From Cinnamomum chago (Eukaryota; Streptophyta; Magnoliopsida; Laurales; Lauraceae), in contig CP142455.1 in assembly GCA_038049695.1 (NCBI GenBank), forward strand, positions 20,559,501 to 20,623,500: a DNA stretch of 64,000 nucleotides, written 5' to 3'. The number at the start of each line of letters is the position of its first letter. The first letter of the stretch is position 1. The position numbers and the translations under genes were made by a program. Positions 27,501 to 41,000 of this stretch are shown piece after piece. The notes under the pieces were generated by a model. It did not search any database. It was not told the origin of the DNA and saw nothing but the letters and a program-made list of their open reading frames with translations.

Positions 27501-30500
27501 AATTATAATGAAGATGTGGAAGGGTAAAATAAACCACGACCCCGAGTACCTTTGACATATCTGAGAATTCGATAAACAGCTTGAAAATGTGGTTTATGAG
27601 GATGGCCTATAAACTGGCTAACAGTCTGTACAACATGTGAGATATCGGGCCGCGTCATGGTTAAGTAGAGCAGGCTACCGACCAAACGACGAAATATGGT
27701 AGGATCTGGGAGAGGATGTCCATCTTCTTTGCTAAGCTTGACATTGAGCTCGATGGGAGTGGGAAAAGTTTTGGAATCATCAAGTCGCGCAGAGTGAATC
27801 AAGTCATCAGCATATTTTGATTGAGTGATTTGAATGCCAGCGTTGTTCCGTTGAACCTCCAGACCCAGAAAGTAGGTTAAGGAACCAAGATCCTTCATTT
27901 TGAAATTACTCATGAGGTGAGTTTTAAGTTCAGTGATCCCATCATGATCATTCCCACTAATTATCATATCATCAACATAGATCAATAGAATCGTATAGCC
28001 ACTAGAGGATCTCCGAATGAAGAGAGAGTTGTCATTGGAGCTTTGATAGAAGCGAGCCTGAAGGATGGCAGATCGAAACTTTTCAAACCACGCCCGAGGA
28101 GCTTGTTTGAGCCCATATAAGGCCTTTGTCAACTTGCAGACATGATGTGGAGGGCAAGAATACCCTGGTGGCGGACGCATATACACAATTTCCTTGAGAT
28201 CCCCATGTAAAAATGCGTTCTTGACAACCATCTGCCAAAGGGGCCAGTTGCGAGATGCGGCAACTGCAAGTAAACACCGAACTGTAGTCATTTTGGCAAC
28301 TGGGGCAAAGGTTTCCTCATAGTCAATGCCGTACTCCTGCTTATAACCTTGGGCAACGAGGCGGGCCTTGTACCGATCAATACTGCCATCCCCCTGAATC
28401 TGAACGTAGAATCTTTATGGATTTTTGAAATTGAGTACTGACCATTTGATAGAATTTTTGAAACATGAAAAAAACTTCAGATTTAGATTTCAAAAAATAG
28501 ATCCATGTAAAACGGCAATGATCATCTATAAAGGTAACATAATATTTATATCCAAGTCGACTCAAGTTAGGAGCAATCCCCCAAACATCTGTGTGAACTA
28601 CATCAAATGTGTTAGCAGTACGTGAATAATGAATAGGGAATGGTAACACATGACTTTTGCTTAAACAACAAGATTCACATTTCGATTTTGAAAAATGAGA
28701 AACCATGGAACTAGACATTTTATTCAAATATCCAAGTTTAAACAGAGATGACAAATTTGCATTATTCAAATGACCAAGGCGTTTATGCCAAGTAGTCCAC
28801 ATATTATTGAAAAGACTGCTAGATGAGGTAAGAAAAGATTGTTGTCCCATGTCCAAGAGAAATAGCCTGCCATGCTTACTCCCCATCCCGATCACCTTCC
28901 CAGTTTGTCGGTCCTGTATGACACAACCAGAAGGAGAGAAATTAACTAGATAACCAGATTCAACAAGTTGTCCAATGGAAATAAGATTTGCAGCTAAATT
29001 TGGGACAAAATAAACATGAGGCAAGGAAAGAGTACCAATGGTTATATTGCCAATACCAGAAATTGGTAATTGATCACCATTTGCGGTGGTGATGGAGTCA
29101 TGACAAAGGTAAGGTTTATGGTTATGCAAATTTTGGACTACAGAAGTCATGTGGTTCGAGGCTCCTGAGTCTAGGAACCAGGAAGTGGGTGTGACAGAAA
29201 AAGACGGGGAGGTAGATGAATGAAATGCAGGCAAAGCAATAGGAGAGGAAGACAGACCGTTAATACCCATAGAGGTAAATGCAGATGCTACAGATGAATT
29301 TATCAAGTCTCGAATTTGAGTTGTTGTCAATGTCATGGAATCAGTGTCAGAAGTGCCAGAAGAGGCTGAAGCAGAAGCAAGCGAAGTTGCATTCTTAGCC
29401 TGAAGTGCAGTAGTGCCGCGCATTTGAGGCTGATCAGGTTTCTTGTTAGGCCTTCTTGTGCAGTTTGAGAGAATATGTCCATTACATTTGCAATAATTGC
29501 AAAATAATTTCTGCCGGCAGTCCCGTGCAACATGTCCATACCTTTTACATTCAAAACACTAAGGTTTCTGACCACGAGCTGTTAGAAAGGTTGTCTCATC
29601 TGTCTGAGATGATCCTGATTGTGTAAGGAAAACCTTTGATTCTTCAGGAAGGGAACAATGGGAAGAAAGACGAGTTTCTTCGCGAAGGACCTCTTGAACA
29701 CATGTATCCAGATCAGGAGAGTTTTCCCGATTCATGAGGGCTGCTCGTACTGGTTCAAATTCTGCACGGAGATTCATCAGGAATAGACTGACATGAAGTT
29801 CTTCCTGAAGTTTGAGAGCCTGAGGAAGGAATGCCGTGGAGACAGACTGCAGTAGCATCTGGTTCCTTTCAATCCATAGAGCTAGAAACCCATTGTAGTA
29901 TTCCTGAACATTCTTGTCATTTTGGTAGTATTTGGCCAATTCTGTGTCAAGATGGAATCTGCGGGCTTTATTCTGCTGATGATATATTTTCTTCATGTGT
30001 GTCCACATATCGGAAGCTTTCGTAAAAGCTTGTAGTGACATCATGAAGGAGGGATCAACGGAGTTGAGAATCCAGGTCACAACTTTAGCATTCCGTTGAT
30101 GCCAAGTAGCAATTGTTTTTATCTTCTGTGCCATTAGGATCAGCAACTGGTTTTACAGTTGTCCCATCTAAATACCCCAACATCCCTTGTCCTTCAATGA
30201 AGTTCTTAAGTTGAAATGCCCAAGACAGATAATTGGTACCATTAAATTTAACAGAAATAACATCAACCTTGTCCATTTGATTTAAGAAGATGATTTCTAA
30301 GAATGGAGATGGGCAGCAGCACTGCTAAGAAGTCAGAGACAAGAAGCAATAGCCCAAAAAATCTGAAATTTGGTGCAGATCTGTTGATGGTGCAGGAACA
30401 GAAAAAAAAAAAAAAAAACCAAAAAATGGGTCTAAAACAGGGCCGACGACCTTGAATTTGTTGGCAGATGGTGTGCGTGGACCCCACAATCTGATCTATT

Positions 30501-33500
30501 TACAGATCAGATAGAAATATCTGGAAGAAGTCCAAAAGTTTTATCTCTAGTCCAAGGTTGATGAAGATCGGAAACAGATCCACAAAATTGGACGGCTATG
30601 ATGAGAACTATCTGATGAAACAATATCAAAGTCGACAGAGGAAGAAGGTGATAGAAACTACCTCAAATGGAGAAGAAAAAATCCACAAAAATCCTTAAAA
30701 AGATCCTGAGGACTGGTCGATCACAGCTGTGTAGTTCTCTTGGGTATATGAAGATGATCAGTGGTGGGCCACTGATTGATCAGACACTTCCAGATACGTT
30801 CTCACGTCAGAAATAAAATCCACGCCAGGGAGGCTCAGTGGATCAATGAGAGAAGAAGATTGATCAATGGTGATTGATCAATGATGATAGATTATAGCTC
30901 TGATACCATGTAGAGGATCAACAAATCCTTGTATTGAAGAAGAAGAAGAAGAATAAGAGAGAAAGAAGATAAATTATGGAATCTGTCATTTCCCAAAGGG
31001 GGATCGACTGTTACATTTTATAGACAAGCTATTACTCATTACAACCTATGATTGATCCTAATTACATGTGAATATAAGCAAAGAAAGAAAGAATATAAAG
31101 AGATTGATATCATACAACTGTACACTGTTGACTAAGTCTTAAAAAGATCCCATACGTGGGTTTGAAGTTTTGGATCTCTTAGTCATGGGCCTGGGCCTTG
31201 AGAGATGGGCTTGCTTCTGTTTCTACATATAGGAGCTCTACAAGGAGCAGAAAAGGCAACCACTTTCCAGCTACACATAATCAAATGTATCAAGATTCCT
31301 TTAAAGAGAGGAAGAGAGGAAGCCCAACCAGCTACTTGAAATTTCACTTCATGAAAAAATAATATCTTCCAAGGAAGAAGACCCTTAAAAGCATCTCATA
31401 TTCCTTTCCTTCCAGATGAACCAAAGAAAGAACCACAAAGAAGGAAGCTCTCTACATAAACCAACCCCTTATCAAACCCACACCCAAACTCCCAGCCTGG
31501 AACAAAGAATCCAAAGAATTTACCAAGACCCACCTACAATCAAACTAACTAAGAATGGACATAGCACGCTAGCAAAAGGGCAAGAAATCAACAAGTGATC
31601 CACAGTTTCTGCCTCCTTAAGACACAAAGGGCATCCATTCATTATAGTCATCTTGCGCTTCTAGAGATTATCCATCGTTGGAATACAACCTGAAATAGCC
31701 AACCACGCAAAAGCCAAAACTCTCGGAGGGGCCTTGAACTTCCAAATGCTCTCACAAGGGAAAGATACAAGAGCTCTTACCCCTAAGGCTGAAAAGAAAG
31801 AAGCCACTGTAAAGGAACCAATCACCACCCCCTCCCACACCCTCTGCTCCACCCCCTCAACTGGAATACACACCTTGTAGAGAAGAGAGAACAAAGCATG
31901 CAATTAATCCTCCTCCTCCAAAAAGGTTTCTTCTGAAAATAAGGGTCCACACAACCTGACTCCCAGAAGTAGACAAATAATCTCTAAGGCCAATTGAGTA
32001 GAGGCGCAACGAAATAGATCAGGAAATTATGAGGATAAGGGAGAAGAACCCATGGTAATGTGTTTCACATTTGCATATGTAGTATTTACACATGTAAATC
32101 TCATTTTTCTATCACGTATAATTCAAGGTCTAAAATAGTTAGATTTTGTTGTCCAAATGTTCTGATTAGCTGTAGCAAGATGCAGTAGCCTTAGCATGGT
32201 TTCTAGATAATACAACTAATGCCTTACCCTTGCCAATGAGGAGGCTATGAGTTGTGAGCAAAGCAGCTCTGCTCCAGACAGGAAAAAAACCCAGCATGTC
32301 TGTCCTTGAACACTAACTCATGAGCAAAGCCGTTTTTTTTTTCTTCTTCTTTTTCATACTGCATGAGAGGACCCTCACTAAACGCTCTCTCTATTGATAA
32401 CTCACTCTGCCATGAGAATAAAGAAAGCCCGACCATTTACTTGTAGTTTTGCCTGCTACCCTTCAGTGGTATGGTATAATGCTGGTCTATAATAATGACT
32501 TGAAACAATCCCTCATCGTGCTCGACTAGATTGTTCCACAAAAACCTTCAACTTATCATCCAAAACTAAGGATAAACATTCACCTAATAAACTTCAATCA
32601 TATATGAACACTCACCCACAATTCACCAATTACTTGGACTCAGATGGCCAAATAATCATGAGGTACACAGGGAACTTTTTCTCCCCCCTAATTTGAACTG
32701 CAATAGAAACTGTAGATTTGATTAACTTGACTTGTGAGATGAAAACACCCTTCTTTTAATGAAACGACCAATTCACAGTAATGAGGATAATATTCTCCCT
32801 TTATGTTTAGTTTACACCATCCAAAATAAGGATGACTACCAAAAAAAAAAAAAACACAGCTAGGGCTGATTTCACCGCCCTTCCACAACCAAAACTTGAA
32901 AAAACTTGAACAACATACATGCATACTAACCTTGCCACTAGGATCCTGCAAACAAACTTTCATAGCCACAAACCTGAAGCCTCCACTAATAACAACTGTA
33001 GTCCTCCAAACACTGAAAAAGAAAAGGCACTGATACATAATAGTTTACTGAATTTGAGTGACCCACTACACAGCAATCGTTCAAAAATTGGGTAAAAACT
33101 ACTATCCACAGCATTTCTAAAGACTTCTCAACCTGCATCAGGAACTGGCAGGCAAGCAGTCTCTAGGATTTCCATAAACTCCTGATAGGGTTTCAAATGA
33201 GAGCTACATGTAAACCCTTACAATTCCACCACTTATTCTAAGTAAACAAAATCTGGTATCATGAACAAAAACAAAACCCTTACAACTGACCAAACAAGGA
33301 TTATAGACTATGATGTGCGGATAGTCCAAAATAGGCAACGTATCATATTGCATCATACCCGACGCTTCACTTTTTTTGTGTAAAATCAGTGTCCATGCCC
33401 ATTACGTGTCCCTGAAGCATCCATGCCATATCTGGGCATAATAGATTATGGAAGCATGTATACAGCTAAACATACAAAATCTGCCTTCAGCCCATCAACA

Positions 33501-34967
33501 GAACCCAATCTCACATGGTTGGGCAACCACACGAGGGGATTCTAATAAAAACACAAACACCACTACAAGAATCCCATCAACCTAAATCAGTTCATAAACT
33601 AATTCCAAACATACCCTTTAGCATGGTCCAAAATAGTGGCCGCTAGGTAGCGTAGCAGCCACATTATTGGCCGTAGCGATTGCGGCCACTATGCCACAAA
33701 TAGCGGCTCTACAGTCTGAAACCTATTTGAGCCAAGCAGTTTAAATTTAACGTATTGTTTTTCCTATTTCTTCTCCACGATAGCCCTTCCTAAAGTTGTC
33801 TCTACCCTTATATGGTTTCAAATCACTAAAAAACCTACGATTGGCCGCGATACAAGATTCAATTTTTTTTTACTACTTAAAAATTTTATATCATTACGAT
33901 GCTACGTATCCCCACAATCGATGCGTATTGCCTACTGCATAGCGTTTTGGCCACAAGCTGCTACACCCACCACGACCGCTATTTTAATCCTTGCCTTTTA
34001 GAAGGAAGAAAGTAGACCTAAAAAATCAGGAAGTAAGCAATATACCAGAAAACTAAAACCTGCTCGCTACAATCAATCATTATGGAAACTGAATAAAAAA
34101 ATCCACGAGATAATAACCCAACATTCACTTACACCTGGACGAACCTGGGGGCATAGATCCCCTATTGTTCATACAGGTTTTGACATAGCAAAAAACAATG
34201 CTAACATCAGCTTGAGCACGCCACAAGCACAAGAATGAATGCTTCTTAATCTTTTACTGCTCTAATACTAAGTTAAAACTTCTGAGCCACAAGAAAGAAA
34301 ACTAGGTTAAAACTGAAAACCCAAAAGACTAAAGAAGTTAGAGAAGATTAGGGTTTTTAAAAAGGAGAATGAAATTGGTGAAAAACTATGACTCCTGGTC
34401 ATCTAAACCTACTTTGGAGCAAATCCTAACCCTTCATTTATATTGTTAACTATTTTCAAACATTACAAAAAAAAAAAAAAAACAATTCTCACCAAAGTTT
34501 CCCATAATGATAATTTAATCTATAATTACAAAAAAATTTAAAATAAATCCCTAGATGTTTCTCATTATAATACACAACTTCTGTACCATAGTAGTCAACA
34601 TCTACGAAAGTAAAAGTGGTCAGTTATAGGTTTGACTTGAGTGTGCAGAAAAGGTGTATGGATTTACTTTTTACATTTTAAAATAAAAAATTAGAATAAC
34701 CAACTAAATCAACAACGCATAAAAATGACCTAATAAATCAACTTGACCTGGCATGAGGTTGGTTTAGTATCACAAATCATAAACCCGTAACAATTAAAGT
34801 TGGTATGGAGAAGTGCATGTGGGAGTTGGGTGGCTTTGGGTTTAGCCCATAGTTGTCAGGTTAGTTTCAAAACCCATTTTAATTTGGCTCCAACATGAAA
34901 TGTTTTGGCCAATTCAGAATTGGGTGAAAAACTTTGAAGCTCTGTTTCAGAAAAATATAAAAAAGTA

Positions 34968-35001
<34 letters not shown>

Positions 35002-38000
35002 CAATAAGTAGTAAAATTTTAAATTAACATATATACATTTAATTTATTCAATTAAATCTATAGCGCATATGTCATTTCTACATGGAAAATGTATAATTTC
35101 AGTGGTTTAGATTTCTTCTGCCAGCCTATCAGAGGGTACAAATAAAAAGAAAAAAAAAAGTCCAGATACTTGAAGGCTCGAACTCATGGGAATTTTATAA
35201 GCCCCTAGTGGGCCCACCTATTCTAACGCACTTGAAATAAATTGTGGCCCCCACCACCCAAAAAAAAACCCAAAAAAAGAAAAAGAAGGGAAAAAAACCC
35301 ACAAATGTATGGGCCGTAGCCAAATTTAATTCTAACAAGACATAGGCCCACTGTTAGACTGAACAAATATAGTTATATCAATATCTAATCAATCTAACAG
35401 TTGTCCCATCTCCTATTAAAGTGAAGAATTAGCCAGGGCTCACACACGAGGGGGCATTTACTTCGAATGATTTAGATTTTGGATGGATCAAAATAGCAGC
35501 TGCTATATATCCACCGCTATGCTTAATGGCATTTATCGCCATTCACAGCCTGCTACGGAGTGAGACATATTCCTACCTTCCAAAAAATTCTAAAATGCAT
35601 AATAAGACTTATTTCTTTTCTTCTTCTCTCCAAATAACATTTATACGCAACTCTTCTACCCTTTTATGTTTAAAAGAACACCAAAAAGCACATGATCTCG
35701 CCACATTACAGTCGATACAGAGAGTTCTTCTCATAGACTCACACCCCGTTTGGTAGATGTATTCTTTTCTCTAGGTACTCTTAAATCTTAAGTCTTGACT
35801 TCATGACATAGTTTTTTTCTTTTACTAGCCTTTCATTAGTTTCTAAGTTAGCATAACTAAGCAACATAAATACATGTGAAAAAAATGATCATTACTATTA
35901 TTTTCTATTTATACAGAGATACAGGACCTCATACAATGAGGGGACCGCTACGCCTCCTTATCTTAGTTACTTTTTGAAAGAAAAAAAAAAAAGCATTTTC
36001 TCTCATTTGCCAATATTCTAGATTTTCTACAATCTTTTTCATATTTTTTTTTTACGATTTTTTCAAATCGCACCGCTACGCCACTACGTAGCGTTTTGGC
36101 GTCGGGCCTACCGCTATTTTTATCCTTGCTGTAGAGCCCATCAATCTTATGTGATGCCAAATATGACACAATTTCAACCGAAAAGAATAGGCAGCATCCC
36201 TTAAAAGGGGATTCACCCATTTCGTTGAAATTGAGATAGAAAACAATAAGAGAAATGAGAAAAGGGGAAGAAAAGAGGGAAAAAAAAAGAGGAAAGGAGA
36301 GGAGAGGAAGCGGAAGAAGAGAAAAAGTGGACATATTTGGGATTGCATCCTAGTTTGAGAGTTGGACCGAAATTTTACAGGAAAATTCCAGATTTCAGCT
36401 AAAATGATTCAAAATCTTAACTGAAATTACATGGGGACAACCATGGTTTGGGCTTACTCATACCGAACCCGACCCATCGTCATCCCTATATCCATAGTGG
36501 GTCCTTGACTTATCCATACCATATCTAGGCATGATAGAAATGAGTAGTGTAATAAAACCTTACCTACAAAAATTTCCAAAAGCCAAAGAAACTAATATGA
36601 GCAGTGTAATGAAACCCACGATCAAATAAGATAAAGAGCGTTGTAAATACATGAGCTCAATATATAGAATCCACTATGAAGTATCATACAAGAACATACT
36701 AGTTATAAATAAAGACAGCCCATGGTCCACATTGAACTACCATAAATGATACAAGATCTTGTCATCTTGTTCATCTCCAACAGTAGTTAATGACATGTCC
36801 ACAATGATAGCTAACTTAGTTACACCTTAACAATCCATTAGGACCAGGGAAAAGAAAAAATACCAGCAGCGGATTTGAGTTCATATCTGGGCACAGTAAA
36901 AGCTGGCCTCTCTCCTAGAAAAACATTTGATACTGTAGATGATATAACAGATGCCAATATTATCATTGCAGTTGTAAATGGAGGTGAGTTTTCTGCTCTA
37001 AGTGGCCTTAGTACAGTCTCAATGGCAAAGAAACAACCAGCAACTGCTGCATTAAACCCTGAAAATTCCAAAATAAATCACAGATTTAACTTCAGTAGAA
37101 ACGAAGACAGGCACACACCTGTGTCTATTAATAAATAGATTTAAACTAATAAGATAAGAAATAAAACATACAAGTAATTTGTGCCATAACTTGTATTCAT
37201 TCATGCTTGACGCATAAAGAAAAACTAAAATAAAAAGAAAATTATAATTGAATCTACAACCAAGAAATGTCCCACAGGCTGCTAGCTCAGCAGGAAAGGG
37301 GAATTAAAGTCCTCAAAGGGGAGGAAGAGAAGCTAGGTTCAAGCTCCAGTAGGAAGGGGTCATCCAGTAGTGCCTTAAGAAAATAGGTTAGAGTAGCTTT
37401 AGAAAGTAGACTAGGATTAAAAGGAGAGGAAAAAACTAGAGATATATATGTGTGTGTGGCAGAGCTAGACAGTGCCCAGGCGTCTTTTATGAGAAAAACA
37501 CCCCTCCTAGTTGGGGCCACTAAGATGTATGATAATCATGGAAGTCCATTGGATGGAAAGATCTATCTGAGACCTCACTAAATGCAATATTTTGAGTGTA
37601 CCAGAGATGAGAATATTGACGTGGATGTGTGGTAAAACTAGGAAAAATAGATTCAGAAATCAGCACTTTTGGGAGCATTAATGAATAAAATCATTAGGAG
37701 ATAAAATAAGAGAAACTCGTTTGAGATGATTGGGGATGTACAACACAAGCCAACAACGCCACCAGTGAAGAAAAGTTTTTCTATGCAGGTTGATGACTAA
37801 TCAACGGGAAGTGGTAGGCCAAAGAGAACAAGGATGGAACTTGTAACAATAGATCTAAAGAAGTGCATTATATCTGACGCTTTGGCTCAAGATAGGTCGG
37901 AATGGAGAAAGAGAATCCATGTAGTTGACCCCAATATAGCGGGGACAAGGCTTTGATGATGATGATGGGGTGTGTGTATGTGTAGGGTAATTCTCCAAAA

Positions 38001-41000
38001 CATCCCACGTTAAAAATGCCCCTTTTTCCGGCCCTCTTCCTTTTCGTGATGGGGCCCACCTTGAATCAATCTAATATTTTCACGGCACACCCCCCCCCCC
38101 CCCCCCCCCCCCCAACAAAAAGAAAAAAAGTCAGAACTCCAAATTTTGACACTCATCCAATTTTTCCTCACCATTGGATTGAAATCATAAGAAAATGATA
38201 CCTCTAAAACCATTAAGTTTTAGGGCCATGGGATCAAAGGGTTAGGATGATCTTATGGAGTTAAAATTTTGCATATAGGTAGGTCTCATATAGATCTTTC
38301 CATCCAATGGACTTCCATGTCCATGATCATCATGCATTCGAGTGGGCCCAACTAGGAAGGGTTTTTTCTTATAAAAAAAAAAAGCCCGGTCGCTATCTAG
38401 CATTATCATATAGATATATATATATATGGGTGCCCCTCTGTTGAGCACTAGGTGAGCACACTTTCTTGTGGGGCCAGGCTCAAATCATCATCCTAACCAC
38501 TTTGATCAACAGCCAACAAGTTCTCTTCGTCCAAAATGAGAGCAAGTCAACCCAACATATATATAATAATAGAGAGAGATAGAGGAAAAGGGTACCTTCA
38601 TCTGCAAAATTTATGCATCTATGGCATTTAATGATGAAAACTCTAGGGCATTTGGGAATTCGGATCAGCCTGGGGTGGGACCTCATTAGGGTGTTCTATG
38701 CGATTGGTGGTGAGAAGCTTCCCCACACCTAGTGGCCTCTAGGTGATGAACGGAGTAGAGCTTATTGCAATATGCATTGGTGTGCATGAAGCAGCTAGAG
38801 TGTACTCAGGTTTAAGAAGGCCCTACCATATGCATGATTAGATGGGCACTTGGGAAGAATATGATGCAAACTGCACATTTGTCGATAGGCCGCCGAAAGT
38901 TCATGGGACGATTCCAAGGACCATTGGACCAAGCCCATGGTCCAGCTGAGGGCCCATTGGGCCCAACAGTTTATCACAAGAGGCCCAAGCCCAATTACTT
39001 AATTCAATAGTTGAGTAATAGATCCATGGATCACTTGCACGACCATTTAGATCATGAAAGATATTGTTACTTTTTCATTTTTCCTTTATTGTTATCTTTA
39101 AAATCTTCAATGATATGAAACTTATCATAATCGATGAAAGTTATTCAGGGTACTTGATTTTTTGTTATCTTAAGATTTCAAATTAATAAAAAACTTATCA
39201 TGATTTGTATCAACTATCAAAAGAGTCCGATAATTAGTACTAATCATAAAGAGTGGGAAAATTAGTCACGTCATGTGTGATCTATCCTCCATGAGCTATG
39301 TAAGTGAATGTATCTTCTCCACTCAAGCATTCAATGAAATAAAACCGTTTTCCTGTGTTTGTTGTTGGATGTTTGCTAGTACGAGACAAAGACATGTAAA
39401 TGTAAGCTTTAAGCTTATGCTTGGAGAGTAATCATTGGTTTTTCTTCCCCTCCCTTGCTGAAGAGTAGGGGCCCTTGAGACTTGCTAGTTGCTAACTTGC
39501 TACTGCCATGAATGAGCTTAGTGATCTCACTATCACCCGTCACATGCCATATCCTTTGAGGATCTAATTGGAAGGAAGATATCCTAGCGAAGCAAGGCAT
39601 CTCGCATCAATATTTGGATTTTGTGTAGGTAATTTCTCTGTAGTGCTTTGGGGTCGGCTAGATTGGGCTTGTATGCTTTTAGAAGGTGCCCCTACCTATT
39701 GTTGTAATGTATTTTTCCTTCTCCATAAAACAATTACCATTCAAACAAAAATCCATAAATATATACTCAATCCTTAACAACGCATTTGTTGGCTCTAAAT
39801 AAGTGTAACATACATTAATTTACAACTTAAAATCCATCTCAAAAGAGAGGACAAACTATAAATATATGCTCAATCCTTACCAACACATTTGTAAGCTCTA
39901 AATAAGTGTGATAAACATTAATTTACAAGTTATGAAGATTTCCGTCCATCTCAAAAGAGAGGTCAATCTATGTGTTTCTGTGTTTTCTATGCACTTTGTG
40001 GACTATATGGGCCAAAAGAAATGCTAGAATCTTTATGAAAGGAATGATCAAAGGCAGATATTTGTGACATCATAAATGAGTGAGTTGACAAATGAGTGTC
40101 AATTTAGAAAGAGATGCTCAAAAGTTCAGCTTCCACCATCATTAACATCTGGAAGAGTGTATTGGGGTGGAGAGTCTTAAGGCAAAGAAGTTAGCTCTAC
40201 GGAGTCCTACAAGCGTTCTAAAGTTCAATGTTTATTCTACCAAAAAAAAAAATTAAAAAGGTTCAATGTTCATGAAGCTGCTTAGCTTACCGTTGGAATT
40301 GGGGTTCTTCATGATAATCAAGAGATTGTAAAGTGTGCCTTTTCAAGTCTCATGTGAAATAAAGATCAAAATGAAGTAAACTGCTAGCGACTAGTGAGGT
40401 GAAAAGTATTCCTTCTTCTTTCTTTTTTTTTTTTTTCAGAATGGCTTTCAGGTCCTTGAATTGTTGAAAGTCATTCAACTAATGCTATTTCTAGGGTGGC
40501 AAAGGTTTTGAAGGCCCATGGAAGGTGGCCAATTATTAAGGAGATTATTGATGTTTGCAAACTATTTGGAGGTGATATTTAACTGAGTCATGCACAATGC
40601 AAATGACTTAGCTTATTCTTCACCTAAAAGGAAAATGGTAGGCCTTATCATGATTTAGACCCAAAGTGGTAAATTGTATCTGTTTTCCCCCTTTTTCTAA
40701 TCATTCTTTCCAAATTCACTTTGTGAAAGGTATATTTTTCCTCTACCTTTCCTCCTGCTGTATCTCCCTTCTTTTTTAACAAATTTATTGTATACATTTA
40801 TTTTCACGCAGTTGCAGGAACAGGTTGGCATATCAGGTTATGTAGTATCAAACACTTCATATCCTTCCCTGATACTGTTACCTACGTCCATATCCAAGTA
40901 AAGTTTTTTATTTTGCTTGGCCCATAATGACCATTGGAACCCTGGGCCCTACCCTAGGGGGTAATAGCCATCTCCCTGCACCATCCAGGACTAGAATCAG

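Larger units (their letters stand above)
26695..31227 (-). mobile_element. Copia (Ty1-type) LTR retrotransposon, deletion derivative
   Basis: The 4533-bp element has 319-bp LTRs (26695-27013 and 30909-31227), each TGTAGA...TCTACA, flanked by the 5-bp target duplication TATAG (26690-26694 and 31228-31232). On the minus strand the 5' LTR is the right one. The primer site TGGTATCAGAGC (initiator Met tRNA type) adjoins it at 30908, and a GAGGGGGAG polypurine tract precedes the 3' LTR at 27014. Gag, protease, the start of integrase, reverse transcriptase and RNase H follow in Copia order. The integrase core is deleted and three further lesions break the reading frame, so it is non-autonomous. It lies in the same orientation as CLC-f. 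The LTRs differ at four of 319 sites, indicating a fairly young insertion. Confidence -1.
20918..36863 (-). other. CLC-f intron 3 (15.9 kb), layered transposons
   Basis: This is the largest intron of the gene. In order along the plus strand it holds a Gypsy relic (about 23000-23400), a CT run (24459-24532), an AAT run (24678-24705), hAT-repeat copies around a hAT transposase remnant (24816-26190), a LINE split by a Copia element (about 26190-32050), two 'tagcgg' MITEs (33.6 and 35.5 kb) and a GT run (34976-35000). Nothing identifiable was seen at 20918-22900 or 32110-33600. Confidence -1.
37455..38405. mobile_element. Element with about 130-bp imperfect inverted-repeat arms
   Basis: The left arm (37455-37590) and right arm (38262-38405) are inverted copies. 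Shared blocks include 'cctagttgg', 'tggaagtccattggatgga' and 'aagatctat'. About 670 bp lie between the arms. This is the structure of a foldback or long-TIR DNA element. A LINE tail (37617-37951) sits inside it. No TSD was fixed. Confidence -1.

Noticed and set aside
36875-37138. 87-codon plus-strand ORF
   Set aside because: Antisense shadow of CLC-f exon 3, whose frame is conserved and spliced.
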